Source: Psychrobacillus sp044762655
GTDB lineage: Bacteria; Bacillota; Bacilli; Bacillales_A; Planococcaceae
Direction: 5' to 3'
Length of the DNA stretch: 64,000 nucleotides
NCBI RefSeq assembly: GCF_044762655.1
Contig: NZ_JBIWER010000002.1
Location: 372,001-436,000 of the forward strand
The position numbers and the translations under genes are program-made. The notes under the pieces were generated by a model, which worked only from the letters and a program-made list of their open reading frames with translations, searched no databases and was not told the DNA's origin. Of the stretch, positions 7,998 to 17,500 are shown in pieces. The stretch's first letter is position 1. Each line of letters opens with the position of its first letter.

Positions 7998-8809
7998 ATT
8001 GGAAAGTTATAAATGCTATTTTCACTCAATCTTTCCACAATTCTTCTCTTTCTATAAAGCATCATGCCAGCTTCTGCAATATCATTAATAGCGGAACGAT
8101 TAATAAAGGCACCAAATATTAGTCCTGCAATTGGAACCATTTGAAATAGCTTTTTCCAACCAAATTGGTCTCGGTAAGCTAATACCACCTCACGCCAGCC
8201 TTGAATTTCAGATAAAACCTCACGTTTTGTCTCTTCATCTTGTTTATCGAACTTAGATAACTGAGCCAAAATAACTTGTTTACCCACAATATCGGAAGAA
8301 ACAAATTGAAGCGATTTAATAATGAACAAACGCTCTTTCTTATCATTGGGATCATAACCATAGCAAATGGCAATATCCTGTAACGTTTTCAGTTGTAAAC
8401 CTAACAAAAATGGAATATCAATCGATAACGTAAAGATGCCCCCAATACCTGTTCCGGCGCCTTGGACAGTAGCAATATTTTTTCTATTTTTAGTAATTCC
8501 TTCAACGGCCTTGTCCATTGTTGAAATAGCCAATCCTTTTACATCGTCTATATTTTCTGTGCCCATGTTTGGATAATAGGATTTGATTTTAGTTGTCGAG
8601 CTTAAATAGCTGCCGCCAGTTTGTATATATTGACCAAGTTCATCGATTAACGAACCCATTTTTGTTTGAAAAAACTTTGGAGTCCATTTATCCATAATTT
8701 TAAACGGCAATCGCCCTAGCTTTTCCCAAAACCATAGGTCACCTTGATTCTTTTCCCAAGCCTCTACTTTTAAAAGCTCAGACTGCAACCAATCTTTTGA
8801 ATCTACCAT
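7979..8809 (-). CDS. EcsC family protein
   Basis: A 276-residue protein of the EcsC family. It has a GAGTGIGGIFTLSIDIPFLLGLQLKTLQDIA segment in parts typical of the family (Gly-rich hydrophobic hairpin around residues 135-165) and a second hydrophobic region near VPIAGLIFGAF. EcsC was first seen with the EcsAB ABC transporter, but here it stands alone, as many paralogues do. Its biochemical role is unknown. The start at 8809 is preceded by GAGGTGAT. Confidence 0.85.
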   Translation of the reverse strand: MVDSKDWLQSELLKVEAWEKNQGDLWFWEKLGRLPFKIMDKWTPKFFQTKMGSLIDELGQYIQTGGSYLSSTTKIKSYYPNMGTENIDDVKGLAISTMDKAVEGITKNRKNIATVQGAGTGIGGIFTLSIDIPFLLGLQLKTLQDIAICYGYDPNDKKERLFIIKSLQFVSSDIVGKQVILAQLSKFDKQDEETKREVLSEIQGWREVVLAYRDQFGWKKLFQMVPIAGLIFGAFINRSAINDIAEAGMMLYRKRRIVERLSENSIYNFPIKKDLL

Positions 8810-8981
8810 AACTATCACCTCGTTTATAATACGTCCTTTCGCCAAAATAGTTTCATATCAAGATAAATGCATGATTTAAAAAATATAAATAGGGAAATTA
8901 AAGAAAGATACTAAGGGAAATTCGTAATTTAAGAAATATGACAACCAATCAAGTGCAATTTTGGCATGAACAAAGAGGACA

Positions 8982-9030
8982 TGATAGCGTTTACAAAGTG
9001 TTGAATATGAAATGTAAACGCTTTAATATG
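8982..9030 (+). promoter_or_regulatory. mtl operon promoter region with two cre-like sites
   Basis: TGATAGCGTTTACA at 8982 (inverted cre) and ATGTAAACGCTTTAA at 9012 both match the CcpA operator WTGNAARCGNWWNCA closely. Between and over them lies a plausible SigA promoter: TTGAAT at 9001 and TAATAT at 9024, 17 bases apart. Overlap of the second cre with the -10 region predicts catabolite repression of the mannitol operon. An MtlR activator site is expected upstream but I cannot define it. Confidence 0.7.
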
Positions 9031-9074
9031 ATAATCAACAAGAATAATAAAAAACAAGTAGGGGGGAAAGAAAA

Positions 9075-10511
9075 ATGACGACAGACCAACAAGAACGTTC
9101 AGGGTTCAAGGTTAAAGTACAGCGTTTTGGTAGCTTTTTAAGTGGGATGATTATGCCAAACATCGGTGCATTCATCGCATGGGGTCTTATAACAGCATTA
9201 TTTATACCAACAGGATGGTGGCCACGTGAGGATTTTGCAGAGCTAGTCGGTCCAATGATCAATTATTTACTACCAATCTTAATTGGTTTTACTGGTGGTA
9301 GACTTGTTCATGGTATTCGAGGTGGAGTAGTCGGTGCTACCGTGACAATGGGGGTAATCGTTGGAGCAGATATTCCAATGTTCCTTGGAGCGATGATTGT
9401 TGGTCCATTAGGTGGATGGGCTATCAAGCAATTTGATAAGCTAGTAGAAGGTAAAATAAAAGCTGGTTTTGAAATGCTTGTGAATAACTTTTCAGCAGGT
9501 ATTATTGGTGGTTTTTTAACACTTGTTGCATACAAATTAATAGGTCCAGCAGTTAACGCATTAACAGATTTCCTTGCGGCTGGAGTTCAATTCATATTTG
9601 ATGCAGGTCTCTTGCCACTTGCAAGTATTTTCATAGAACCAGCTAAAGTACTATTCTTAAATAATGCTATTAATCATGGAATATTAGGACCTTTAGGAAT
9701 TGAGCAAGCTGCAGATGCAGGTAAGTCAATTCTGTTCTTATTGGAGTCAAACCCGGGACCTGGCCTTGGTATTTTACTTGCATTCATATTCTTTGGGAAA
9801 GGAGCAGCTAAACAAACTGCACCTGGAGCAGTAATTATTCATTTCCTAGGTGGAATTCATGAAATTTACTTCCCTTATATTTTGATGAAACCATTTCTAC
9901 TTGTAGCAGCTATTGCTGGTGGAGCTTCTGGTATCTTTACACTGCAATTATTCAACGCAGGTCTAGTAGCAGCACCTTCACCTGGAAGTATATTCTCGAT
10001 ACTTGCTTTAACACCAAAAGGAAGTCATGTAGGAGTAATATTAGCCGTGGTAGTTGCTACTGCAGTTTCCTTCTTGATCGCTTCTATCATTCTTAAAACA
10101 TCTAAAGAAGTAGCGGAAGATGATTTGATAAAAGCAACGGAGAAAACTTCTTCACTTAAAGGGAAAGAAAGCAGAGCAACTGAATTCATAAAACCAACAA
10201 CAACTGGTGATTCTATTCAAGAAGCTTCTCTTGCAAATGTACAACATATTATATTCGCATGTGACGCAGGCATGGGCTCAAGTGCTATGGGGGCATCTAT
10301 TTTAAGAAATAAAATGAAAAAAGAAGGACTTGATGTATCTGTAACGAATACTGCTATTAGCAACCTTCCAACAGATGCAGAAATAATCATTACTCATAAG
10401 GATTTGACGAGCCGAGCTAAAGATCAGGTTCCAAATGCGCATCATATTTCTGTAGAGAATTTCTTAAATAGCCCAAAATATGACGAGCTAATTGAACAAT
10501 TAAAAAAATAA
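9075..10511 (+). CDS. mtlA: PTS mannitol permease, EIICB component
   Basis: A 478-residue protein of the exact length of Bacillus MtlA. It has an N-terminal membrane EIIC domain (about residues 20-340; conserved NIGAFIAWGLITALFIP and the GGIHEIYFPY motif near 265) and a C-terminal EIIB domain beginning near 385, with the phosphorylated Cys in IIFACDAGMGSS. It imports mannitol and phosphorylates it to mannitol 1-phosphate. The EIIA part is not fused; it is the separate mtlF gene downstream, the arrangement known in Geobacillus stearothermophilus. Confidence 0.97.
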   Translation: MTTDQQERSGFKVKVQRFGSFLSGMIMPNIGAFIAWGLITALFIPTGWWPREDFAELVGPMINYLLPILIGFTGGRLVHGIRGGVVGATVTMGVIVGADIPMFLGAMIVGPLGGWAIKQFDKLVEGKIKAGFEMLVNNFSAGIIGGFLTLVAYKLIGPAVNALTDFLAAGVQFIFDAGLLPLASIFIEPAKVLFLNNAINHGILGPLGIEQAADAGKSILFLLESNPGPGLGILLAFIFFGKGAAKQTAPGAVIIHFLGGIHEIYFPYILMKPFLLVAAIAGGASGIFTLQLFNAGLVAAPSPGSIFSILALTPKGSHVGVILAVVVATAVSFLIASIILKTSKEVAEDDLIKATEKTSSLKGKESRATEFIKPTTTGDSIQEASLANVQHIIFACDAGMGSSAMGASILRNKMKKEGLDVSVTNTAISNLPTDAEIIITHKDLTSRAKDQVPNAHHISVENFLNSPKYDELIEQLKK

Positions 10512-10522
10512 AGACACATCCG

Positions 10523-10551
10523 AAACTCGGCCTATTTTATAGGCTGAGTTT
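10523..10551 (+). terminator. Intercistronic stem-loop after mtlA
   Basis: AAACTCGGCCTA pairs with TAGGCTGAGTTT around a 4-6 nt loop, without a long T run. It may be a partial terminator or an mRNA-stabilising structure that sets high mtlA over downstream gene expression. Confidence 0.55.
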
Positions 10552-10590
10552 TGCCAATGATTTTGGATCGTTAGGAATGAGGTGTTGACG

Positions 10591-12687
10591 ATGTTTATTT
10601 CGAGCAGAGAAAAAATGATTATTGAGACACTAATCGTAGAGCGGGAAGAAATAACGATTAAAGAATTATCTAAAAAAATCGATGTTAGTTCGAGAACTAT
10701 ACAGCGTGATCTAAATAATATTCAAAGTATTTTAGATTCCTATCAGCTTGAACTGATCAGAAAATCAGGAGTTGGAGTTCAGATTATAGGAAATGAACAA
10801 AGAAAGAAAGAATTAGTTCAGCAGCTTAAAAAGTTCACCCAGAGGGAATATACCCAAGAAGAAAGGTTAACGTTAATCCTATGTATTTTGTATGAATCTG
10901 CTGAACCAGTAAAGCTCTACTCCCTTTCAAAGGATCTCGGAGTTTCTATTTCAACAGTCAGTACTGATTTAATGAAACTTGAGGAACAGCTACAGCCTGG
11001 CCAACTTTCTATCTTGAAAAAAAGAGGGTATGGGGTTGAGTTATCAGGAACGGAAAATGCGAAACGAAGAGCGATAAGTTACGCTATATCTAAAACCTTG
11101 AAGGAAGAGGGCCTATTTTCATTAATTAAAGAAAAGATTCATCAAAAATCGAACAATTATGAAGATCCCATCTCCGAAAGACTAATGCACCTTGTAGATA
11201 GAGAAAAGTTAGGAATGATTGAAGAGGCGATGAAGGATTTATATCCAGATTTCTCTTTGTCGATGACAGATAGTGCTTATGTAGGGTTAATAGTTCATCT
11301 TGCCTTGGCTATTGAGCGTATTTTGCAGGGTGAAAACATTACTATTGATGAAGCATACTTAAAACAGATAGCTCTTGAACCAGAATACCCTATTGCGAAA
11401 AAGATTATTAATATGCTGATGGACCGTTTTCAGGTGGATATCCCTGAAGCAGAAGTCGGTTATATAACGATGCATCTTCAAGGAGCCAAACTTCGTCAAC
11501 AAGAAGGAGTGTTAGTTGAGGCTTCCAATTTAGAGTTATATAGACTTGCAAAGAAATTAATTCAGGAGATGGAAGTGCAAACTGGCTTCCATTTATCAGA
11601 TAATGAATCCCTTCTTGAAGGACTCGTTACCCATTTGAAGCCTGCAATCTATCGTATAGAGCAAAATATGGGCATAGTTAATCCATTACTTGAGGAAATT
11701 CAAACGAATTATAAGGATTTGTTTGACCAAGTTAAGGCCGCCACTCGAAAAGTTTTTCCAAAGCTAATAGTTCCAAACGAAGAAATTGGTTATTTGGTTA
11801 TGCATTTTGGATCTGCTTTAATTGGGGTATTAGGTAAAGGAGACCTAAAGGCATATATTATTTGTTCAAGCGGAATTGGAACTTCTAAATTACTCGCATC
11901 ACGATTATTGCGGGAAATTCAAGAGATATCAGAGGTATCTAATATTTCCGTATTCGAACTAAATAAGCTTGCTACTACTATTACAGATAGGGATCTCATT
12001 ATCTCCACAATTTATCTGCAGGATTTTAACAGAGAATACATTATGGTTAACCCATTTCTATCTACAGAAGAGATTAACCAAGTTCAATTGTATGCAAGAA
12101 GGAAAATGCTTATACAAAAAAAACCTCCACTAGTAAAGAAAAGTCATCTAACTGGAGATGTATTAACGGAAAAAATAGAAAAGCTACATCAATACTCAGG
12201 AGTAATGCTAAAGGTTTTAAAGAATTTTAGACTTTCTTTGCTAAAAGAACAAGCTACAGTTAAGCAATATATGCAAAAGATTTGTGTGCTGTTGGAGGAT
12301 AGGCTGGTCATAGAAGAAAAGGAAATGGTTGTAGAAGCACTGTTGGAGAGGGAAAGAAGTGGTGGTATTGGTATTCCAGGAACAAAACTTGCGCTATATC
12401 ATACTCGTAACAAATATGTCCAAAAACCTTCGTTCACAATTCACAAACTCGAACAGCCTATTTGGATAAAAGGAATGGATGGAAGTGACGTGAAAGTGGA
12501 CACACTACTTGTATTACTTTCACCCGAATCATTACTAAAAGCAGGTTTAGAAGTACTAAGTTTGATCAGTACTTTAATAATTCAAAATGAACAAAATATC
12601 CAATTATTTGAAACAGGAGATGAATCTCAAATCCATTCATTTTTAGCAGAAGAATTTGAAGTATTTATCAAAGATAATATAAATTAA
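10591..12687 (+). CDS. mtlR: MtlR, PTS-controlled transcriptional activator of mannitol genes
   Basis: A 698-residue LevR/BglG-type activator. It has two N-terminal winged-helix segments (DVSSRTIQRDLNNIQ; GVSISTVSTDL), two PRDs with conserved His (VHLALAIER, MHLQGAKL; VTHLKPAI, MHFGSALIG), an EIIB-Gat-like domain with Cys in YIICSSGIGTSKL, and a C-terminal EIIA-Mtl-like domain (GIGIPGTKLALYHTR). Activity should be tuned by HPr~P and EIIA/EIIB phosphorylation, as in Bacillus. I start at ATG 10591, 8 bases after GAGG. The gene lies between mtlA and mtlF. Confidence 0.95.
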   Translation: MFISSREKMIIETLIVEREEITIKELSKKIDVSSRTIQRDLNNIQSILDSYQLELIRKSGVGVQIIGNEQRKKELVQQLKKFTQREYTQEERLTLILCILYESAEPVKLYSLSKDLGVSISTVSTDLMKLEEQLQPGQLSILKKRGYGVELSGTENAKRRAISYAISKTLKEEGLFSLIKEKIHQKSNNYEDPISERLMHLVDREKLGMIEEAMKDLYPDFSLSMTDSAYVGLIVHLALAIERILQGENITIDEAYLKQIALEPEYPIAKKIINMLMDRFQVDIPEAEVGYITMHLQGAKLRQQEGVLVEASNLELYRLAKKLIQEMEVQTGFHLSDNESLLEGLVTHLKPAIYRIEQNMGIVNPLLEEIQTNYKDLFDQVKAATRKVFPKLIVPNEEIGYLVMHFGSALIGVLGKGDLKAYIICSSGIGTSKLLASRLLREIQEISEVSNISVFELNKLATTITDRDLIISTIYLQDFNREYIMVNPFLSTEEINQVQLYARRKMLIQKKPPLVKKSHLTGDVLTEKIEKLHQYSGVMLKVLKNFRLSLLKEQATVKQYMQKICVLLEDRLVIEEKEMVVEALLERERSGGIGIPGTKLALYHTRNKYVQKPSFTIHKLEQPIWIKGMDGSDVKVDTLLVLLSPESLLKAGLEVLSLISTLIIQNEQNIQLFETGDESQIHSFLAEEFEVFIKDNIN

Positions 12688-12702
12688 TGGAGGCGTTTTA
12701 CA

Positions 12703-13140
12703 ATGGCATTACCAATTTTAACAGAAGAAAATATTTTACTAAGCCAACAATTAGCAACAAAGGAAGAGGCAATCCGTTTAGCTGGTCAGATTCTAGTGGA
12801 CAAAGGATATGTGGAGGCTGGTTATATAGAAAAAATGCTAGAAAGAGAAGAGATGACATCTACGTTTATGGGGAACTTTGTTGCAATTCCACATGGTACA
12901 GATGATGCAAAAAAAGAAGTGAAAGAATCAGGAATCACTATTATTCAAGTTCCGGATGGTGTAGATTTTGGAGATGGCAATTTAGTGAAACTGATTTTTG
13001 GTATTGCCGGTAAAGGTAATGATCACTTGGATATTCTTTCTAATATTGCAATTACGGTATCAGAAGTAGAGAATGTAGAAAAGATAGTTAATGCAACTTC
13101 ACCGAAGGATGTTCTTTCCTTTTTTGAAGGAGTGAACTAA
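12703..13140 (+). CDS. mtlF: PTS mannitol EIIA component
   Basis: A 145-residue EIIA-Mtl domain with the phospho-accepting His in FVAIPHGTDDAKKEV (about residue 65). It passes phosphate from HPr to the EIIB domain of MtlA. It starts 15 bases after mtlR behind ATGGAGGC, and is one base from mtlD, so it is in the same operon. Confidence 0.96.
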   Translation: MALPILTEENILLSQQLATKEEAIRLAGQILVDKGYVEAGYIEKMLEREEMTSTFMGNFVAIPHGTDDAKKEVKESGITIIQVPDGVDFGDGNLVKLIFGIAGKGNDHLDILSNIAITVSEVENVEKIVNATSPKDVLSFFEGVN

Positions 13141-13141
13141 T

Positions 13142-14305
13142 ATGAATGCTGTTCATTTTGGAGCAGGAAATATCGGTAGAGGTTTTATCGGTTTATTGTT
13201 GCATCAATCGGGATATAAAACCTGTTTTGTAGATGTGAATGCAGAAATCGTTAATTTATTGAATGAGAAAAACCAGTACACCGTAAAACTTGCTGAAGCA
13301 TCTGGGGAAGAGCTGATCGTTGAAAATGTTCATGCGATTAATAGTCTAAAGGATCCCGATCTAGTGATTGATGAGGTAGCAAACGCAGATATTGTAACTG
13401 CTGCAGTAGGACCAAATATACTTCCACTTATAGCAGGCTTAATAGCAAAAGGATTGAAAAAACGGCTTACACAATCGAAAAAGCCTTTAACGATCATTGC
13501 ATGTGAAAATATGATTGGTGGTAGTACATTCTTAAAGGAAAAGGTATATGAAGAGCTAACGAATGACGAAAAGGTCCAATTTGACACGAATTTTAGCTTT
13601 CCAAATGCAGCGGTAGACCGAATTGTTCCAAACCAAACAAATGCCGATAAGTTAGCAGTAACAGTTGAACCATTCTATGAGTGGGTTGTAGATGAGTCAG
13701 AGATAAAGGGAACTAATCCATCAGTACAAGGAGTTACATTTGTTCAGGATTTGGAGCCGTTTATTGAACGTAAGTTGTTCACTGTAAATACTGGGCATGC
13801 TGTTGTTGCTTACTTTGGTTATTTAGCCGGAATTCGCAGTTTGCATGAAGCTCTTGCAAATATAGAAATAAGAGAAATGATTGAGCAGGTTCTGAAGGAG
13901 ACTAGCAGATACCTGACTGCAACCTACTCGTTTGATGAAAAAACGCATGCTGAATACGTTCAAAAAATCATAAATCGTTTTGCTAATCCATATATATCAG
14001 ATGATACAACTAGAGTAGGGCGTTCACCGATGCGTAAGCTTAAAAATAACGATCGTCTTGTCCGCCCAGCTACAAAATATGTAGAAATGTTTAACGAGAA
14101 TCCTTTATACTTAGCTAAAGGGATAGCAGCAGCTTTACATTATGACTTCCTTGAGGATCCAGAAGCAAATGAAATACAAGCTATGATTGAACAAAAAGGA
14201 ATCCAATTTGCGATAGAAAAAACTACTAGTTTAAAGCCGGGTTCAGATCTATTTGAAATGATTCATAAGCAATATGATGAAATGGCATTAAAGAAGAATA
14301 AATAA
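13142..14305 (+). CDS. mtlD: Mannitol-1-phosphate 5-dehydrogenase
   Basis: A 387-residue polyol dehydrogenase of the long-chain type. It has the N-terminal NAD-binding HFGAGNIGRGFIG and the catalytic-domain lysine region (VNTGHAVVAYFGYLAG, KLKNNDRLVRPA). It oxidises mannitol 1-phosphate to fructose 6-phosphate, completing the pathway started by MtlA/MtlF. Confidence 0.97.
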   Translation: MNAVHFGAGNIGRGFIGLLLHQSGYKTCFVDVNAEIVNLLNEKNQYTVKLAEASGEELIVENVHAINSLKDPDLVIDEVANADIVTAAVGPNILPLIAGLIAKGLKKRLTQSKKPLTIIACENMIGGSTFLKEKVYEELTNDEKVQFDTNFSFPNAAVDRIVPNQTNADKLAVTVEPFYEWVVDESEIKGTNPSVQGVTFVQDLEPFIERKLFTVNTGHAVVAYFGYLAGIRSLHEALANIEIREMIEQVLKETSRYLTATYSFDEKTHAEYVQKIINRFANPYISDDTTRVGRSPMRKLKNNDRLVRPATKYVEMFNENPLYLAKGIAAALHYDFLEDPEANEIQAMIEQKGIQFAIEKTTSLKPGSDLFEMIHKQYDEMALKKNK

Positions 14306-14330
14306 AACAAATTTAAAGGAGTAGATTATT

Positions 14331-14600
14331 ATGACAAATCATACGTATACAGTAGTAGCAGAATCAGGAATTCACGCAAGACCAGCAACGGGGCTAGTGC
14401 AAATTGCTTCCAAGTATGTTTCAGATATTTTCATGGAGTATAAAGGGAAAAAAGTTAATCTAAAATCGATTTTAGGTGTTATGTCATTAGGTGTTGGACA
14501 AGGAGGGGATATTTCTATATCCGCAGAGGGAACAGACCAGCAGGAAGCATTAGAGGCTATTGAAAGCTTCCTTAAATCAGAAGGGATTATTGAGTCATGA
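14331..14600 (+). CDS. ptsH: Phosphocarrier protein HPr
   Basis: An 89-residue HPr with the active-site His in GIHARPAT (residue 15-16) and the regulatory Ser of Gram-positive HPr in NLKSILGVMSLGV (about residue 46-47). It therefore should act both as a PTS phosphocarrier and, as HPr-Ser-P, as CcpA corepressor. It sits 25 bases after mtlD behind AAGGAG, so its transcription is likely partly mannitol-driven. It overlaps ptsI by four bases (ATGA). Confidence 0.97.
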   Translation: MTNHTYTVVAESGIHARPATGLVQIASKYVSDIFMEYKGKKVNLKSILGVMSLGVGQGGDISISAEGTDQQEALEAIESFLKSEGIIES

Positions 14601-16315
14601 CAGAAAACTTAAAAGGAATTGCTGCATCCAGTGGGATCGCCATTGGTAAAGCCTTTCTAATGATTGAACCCGATTTAACTGTCACGAAAAGCACTGTAAT
14701 AAATAAAGAAGAAGAAGTTGCTCGATTTCATGAAGCTGTAAATGCAGCTAAAGTAGAGCTTCAAAAGATTCGCGACCGCGCTGAACTTGACTTAGGGGCG
14801 GAAAACGCTGCAATTTTTGATGCACATTTGCTTGTTCTAAGTGACCCTGAATTATTAGGTTCTGTAGAAGGTAAAATAAATGAAGAAGCAGTAAATGCAG
14901 AGGCAGCTTTGCAAGAAACTGCCGATATATTAATTGTCATGTTCGAACAGCTTGATAATGAGTATATGCGAGAGCGAGCAGCTGATATCCGAGATGTAAC
15001 TAAACGAGTGATTGCAAGACTTTTAGCTGTAGAAATCCCGAATATCGGACTAATAGATGAAGAAGTGATTATTATCTCCAACGATTTAGCTCCTTCAGAC
15101 ACAGCTCAACTAAATAGAGACTTCGCTAAAGGGTTTACAACGGATATGGGAGGTCGCACATCCCATTCTGCTATTATGGCTCGCTCTTTAGAGATCCCAG
15201 CGGTTGTTGGCACCAAAAATGCTACCTCGACTATTAAACAAGGTGATTTAATCATTGTGGATGGTAATAATGGGGAAGTAATTATAAATCCCCCTAACGA
15301 TGTTATCGAACGCTACGTTGAAAAAAGAAATGAACAAGCTGCTGAGAAAAATGAACTCGCATTGCTAAAAAATAAGCAAACAATTACTTTAGATGGTATA
15401 CATGTGGAAGTTGCTGCAAACATCGGAACTCCAAAGGACGTAGAAAGCGTACTCGAAAACGGTGGAGAAGGAATAGGGTTATATCGTACCGAGTTTCTGT
15501 ATATGGAACGAGATTCTTTACCAACAGAGGAAGAGCAGTTTCAAGCATATAAGCAAGTGCTTGAACAAATGGCTGATAAGCCTGTAGTTGTTCGAACACT
15601 GGACATTGGAGGAGACAAACAGCTTCCATATTTAAATCTTCCAGAAGAAATGAATCCATTTCTTGGTTTCCGAGCAATTCGACTTTGCTTAGAGGAACAA
15701 ACAATTTTCAGAACTCAACTTCGTGCTTTACTACGTGCAAGTAAATTCGGTAATCTCAAAATAATGTTTCCAATGATTGCAACGCTAGAGGAATTCAGAG
15801 AAGCAAAACAATTACTACTAGAAGAAAAAGCCCAGCTTCAACAGGAAGGTACACTTGTATCAGATCATATAGAAATTGGTATTATGGTAGAAATTCCTTC
15901 GACTGCAATACTGGCAGATCAATTTGCAAAAGAAGTTGACTTCTTCAGTGTAGGAACAAATGATTTAATTCAGTATACAATGGCTGCAGATAGAATGAAT
16001 GAATCAGTTGCCTATTTATATCAACCTTATCATCCATCTATTTTACGCTTAGTTAAAATGGTCATCGATGCTGCGCATGCTGAAGGCAAGTGGACAGGTA
16101 TGTGTGGGGAAATGGCGGGAGATTCAATTGCTATTCCATTATTGATCGGTTTAGGGTTAGATGAGTTCTCTATGAGTGCGCCTTCTATGCTAAAAGCAAG
16201 AAATCAGATAAACCAACTGACTCAACTGGAAATGAAACAGCTTGCTGAAAAGGCTCTGGCTATGCAAACGTCCGAGCAAGTGAAGCTATATGTAAAAGAG
16301 GCATTAGAAGTTTAA
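14597..16315 (+). CDS. ptsI: Phosphoenolpyruvate-protein phosphotransferase (Enzyme I)
   Basis: A 572-residue Enzyme I. The phospho-His is in GGRTSHSAIMARSLEIPAVVG (about 190). PEP-binding motifs follow: RTLDIGGDKQLPY, GTNDLIQYTMAADR and the catalytic Cys in GMCGEMAGD (about 502). It phosphorylates HPr using PEP. It is the last gene before a strong terminator, so this appears to be a six-gene mtl-pts operon. Confidence 0.97.
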   Translation: MTENLKGIAASSGIAIGKAFLMIEPDLTVTKSTVINKEEEVARFHEAVNAAKVELQKIRDRAELDLGAENAAIFDAHLLVLSDPELLGSVEGKINEEAVNAEAALQETADILIVMFEQLDNEYMRERAADIRDVTKRVIARLLAVEIPNIGLIDEEVIIISNDLAPSDTAQLNRDFAKGFTTDMGGRTSHSAIMARSLEIPAVVGTKNATSTIKQGDLIIVDGNNGEVIINPPNDVIERYVEKRNEQAAEKNELALLKNKQTITLDGIHVEVAANIGTPKDVESVLENGGEGIGLYRTEFLYMERDSLPTEEEQFQAYKQVLEQMADKPVVVRTLDIGGDKQLPYLNLPEEMNPFLGFRAIRLCLEEQTIFRTQLRALLRASKFGNLKIMFPMIATLEEFREAKQLLLEEKAQLQQEGTLVSDHIEIGIMVEIPSTAILADQFAKEVDFFSVGTNDLIQYTMAADRMNESVAYLYQPYHPSILRLVKMVIDAAHAEGKWTGMCGEMAGDSIAIPLLIGLGLDEFSMSAPSMLKARNQINQLTQLEMKQLAEKALAMQTSEQVKLYVKEALEV

Positions 16316-16329
16316 TAGATTGAGATTAA

Positions 16330-16381
16330 AGCTTCATGAAAACCCACTCAAGATGATTTAAGTGGGTTACTCGTGAAGCTT
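16330..16381. terminator. Terminator after ptsI, shared with the convergent small gene
   Basis: A long two-part stem: outer AAGCTTCAYG / CGTGAAGCTT and inner ACCCACT / AGTGGGT. It is flanked by T-rich sequence on the right and lies between convergent genes. Confidence 0.8.
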
Positions 16382-16535
16382 ATTTTCTTTTTGCTTTTGG
16401 TGTATTTTTTTCTAATTCTTTAAATTCCTTTGCAAATTCCTCTCGGATATCGCTTGGTTTGATTTTTAGATTTTTTGGTGTTTGAGGTAGTGTATCCTTG
16501 TTATTACTTTGTCCTTGCTTATTATCTCTCCCCAT
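16380..16535 (-). CDS. YfhD-like small spore protein, 51 aa
   Basis: A short, charged protein starting MGRDNKQGQSNN and containing LPQTPKNLK, which resembles the YfhD family (LPQTPKxxK core). I start at 16535, 7-8 bases after GGAAGGAG, and not at the longer upstream in-frame Met, which would read through the intergenic region. Function unknown. Confidence 0.7.
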   Translation of the reverse strand: MGRDNKQGQSNNKDTLPQTPKNLKIKPSDIREEFAKEFKELEKNTPKAKRK

Positions 16536-16655
16536 ACAAATCTCCTTCCCTTTATTCGTTCTATTTAATATGGCTAATTTCAATCCATTTAAACAGGAAG
16601 AGATAATAAAAAAACTCAAGTACATGGCTTAAACTTTCCAAGTACTTGAGCACCT

Positions 16656-17087
16656 TTAATTTTTATTGAAAAAAGTGATAAGTTGTTTCTTAGTAGGGGC
16701 TTGAATTTTGTAGGTTAACTCTCGGTCACCACTATTTTCTATACGGGGAATGATGGACTCAATTACATTGAATTTCCAAAAAGAAGGTTTACTTTTTGTA
16801 CTCTTTTCTGTGTCCTTTGTCATCATTTTGCGTTGAAATGGGTGTAGTTTAGCCATTAAAAACTTTTCTTTAATACGAATAAGTAAATAACCTTCGTCTG
16901 TTTCGGGATTGTACTTTTTCATTAGGGATTCCCCTAACTCGAACGTATTCGATTTGTTTTGAACAGATGGTGATAGAACTAAAATATTTCCTTTACGGAA
17001 CAAAGCTGTATTCGACACTTGCTTGAGACCTAAATCATTAATAAGAAAATCTAAGTTCACTTGAGACGCTTCACTAGCGACTGACAT
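16656..17087 (-). CDS. Hypothetical protein, 143 aa
   Basis: A soluble, moderately basic protein with a good AGGAGG site before the ATG. There are no clear motifs: an N-terminal LDFLINDLGLKQVSNTALFRKGN, and a C-terminal half rich in Lys. There is no signal peptide or membrane segment. I do not recognise it. A GGGTAT box lies upstream on the minus strand (17130 area), but without a good SigB -35. Confidence 0.65.
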   Translation of the reverse strand: MSVASEASQVNLDFLINDLGLKQVSNTALFRKGNILVLSPSVQNKSNTFELGESLMKKYNPETDEGYLLIRIKEKFLMAKLHPFQRKMMTKDTEKSTKSKPSFWKFNVIESIIPRIENSGDRELTYKIQAPTKKQLITFFNKN

Positions 17088-17284
17088 ATTCCATACCTCC
17101 TCAACATTTACAGACTCCTATGTTTAGTATACCCTATTTTCGTGAGGAAATCTTAGTTAGACAAAGATTTGATTGTTATTTTTTGAAATTTTATAAAATG
17201 GTTCCGTATATTTTTATCTATTTTTGACTAAATCTTAAATTTTTCTAACTTGAATCAATTTAGTATAAGCATATTACATAGTGA

Positions 17285-17412
17285 AATCAGAACAACGGAG
17301 ATTTCCGCTCTAGGCGAACGCATTCCGCGGGCACCGCTTCAATCTCCTCATGTCAACACGAAGTTGGTCACGAAGGCGTTGCCAAACGATGTGGCACTCA
17401 CCTTTAATCCTC
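17285..17412. repeat. Degenerate Bacillaceae interspersed repeat
   Basis: GATTTCCGCTCTAGGCG, then ATTCCGCGGGCACCGCTTCA and further eroded sequence, match the reverse of the element seen at 3150-3250 (TTCCGCTCC...GGCGGACGCTTTCCGCGGGCACG type). It lies in the gap between a minus-strand gene and the SEC-C gene. ORFs predicted across it are not real genes. Confidence 0.6.
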
Positions 17413-17500
17413 AAATCGTTTCTCTTAAATAAGTAATTATGAAATTGACTCACTTTCATGTTAAAATAAGCACTTACCAAAAGAGAAGGAAGTGTTATAT

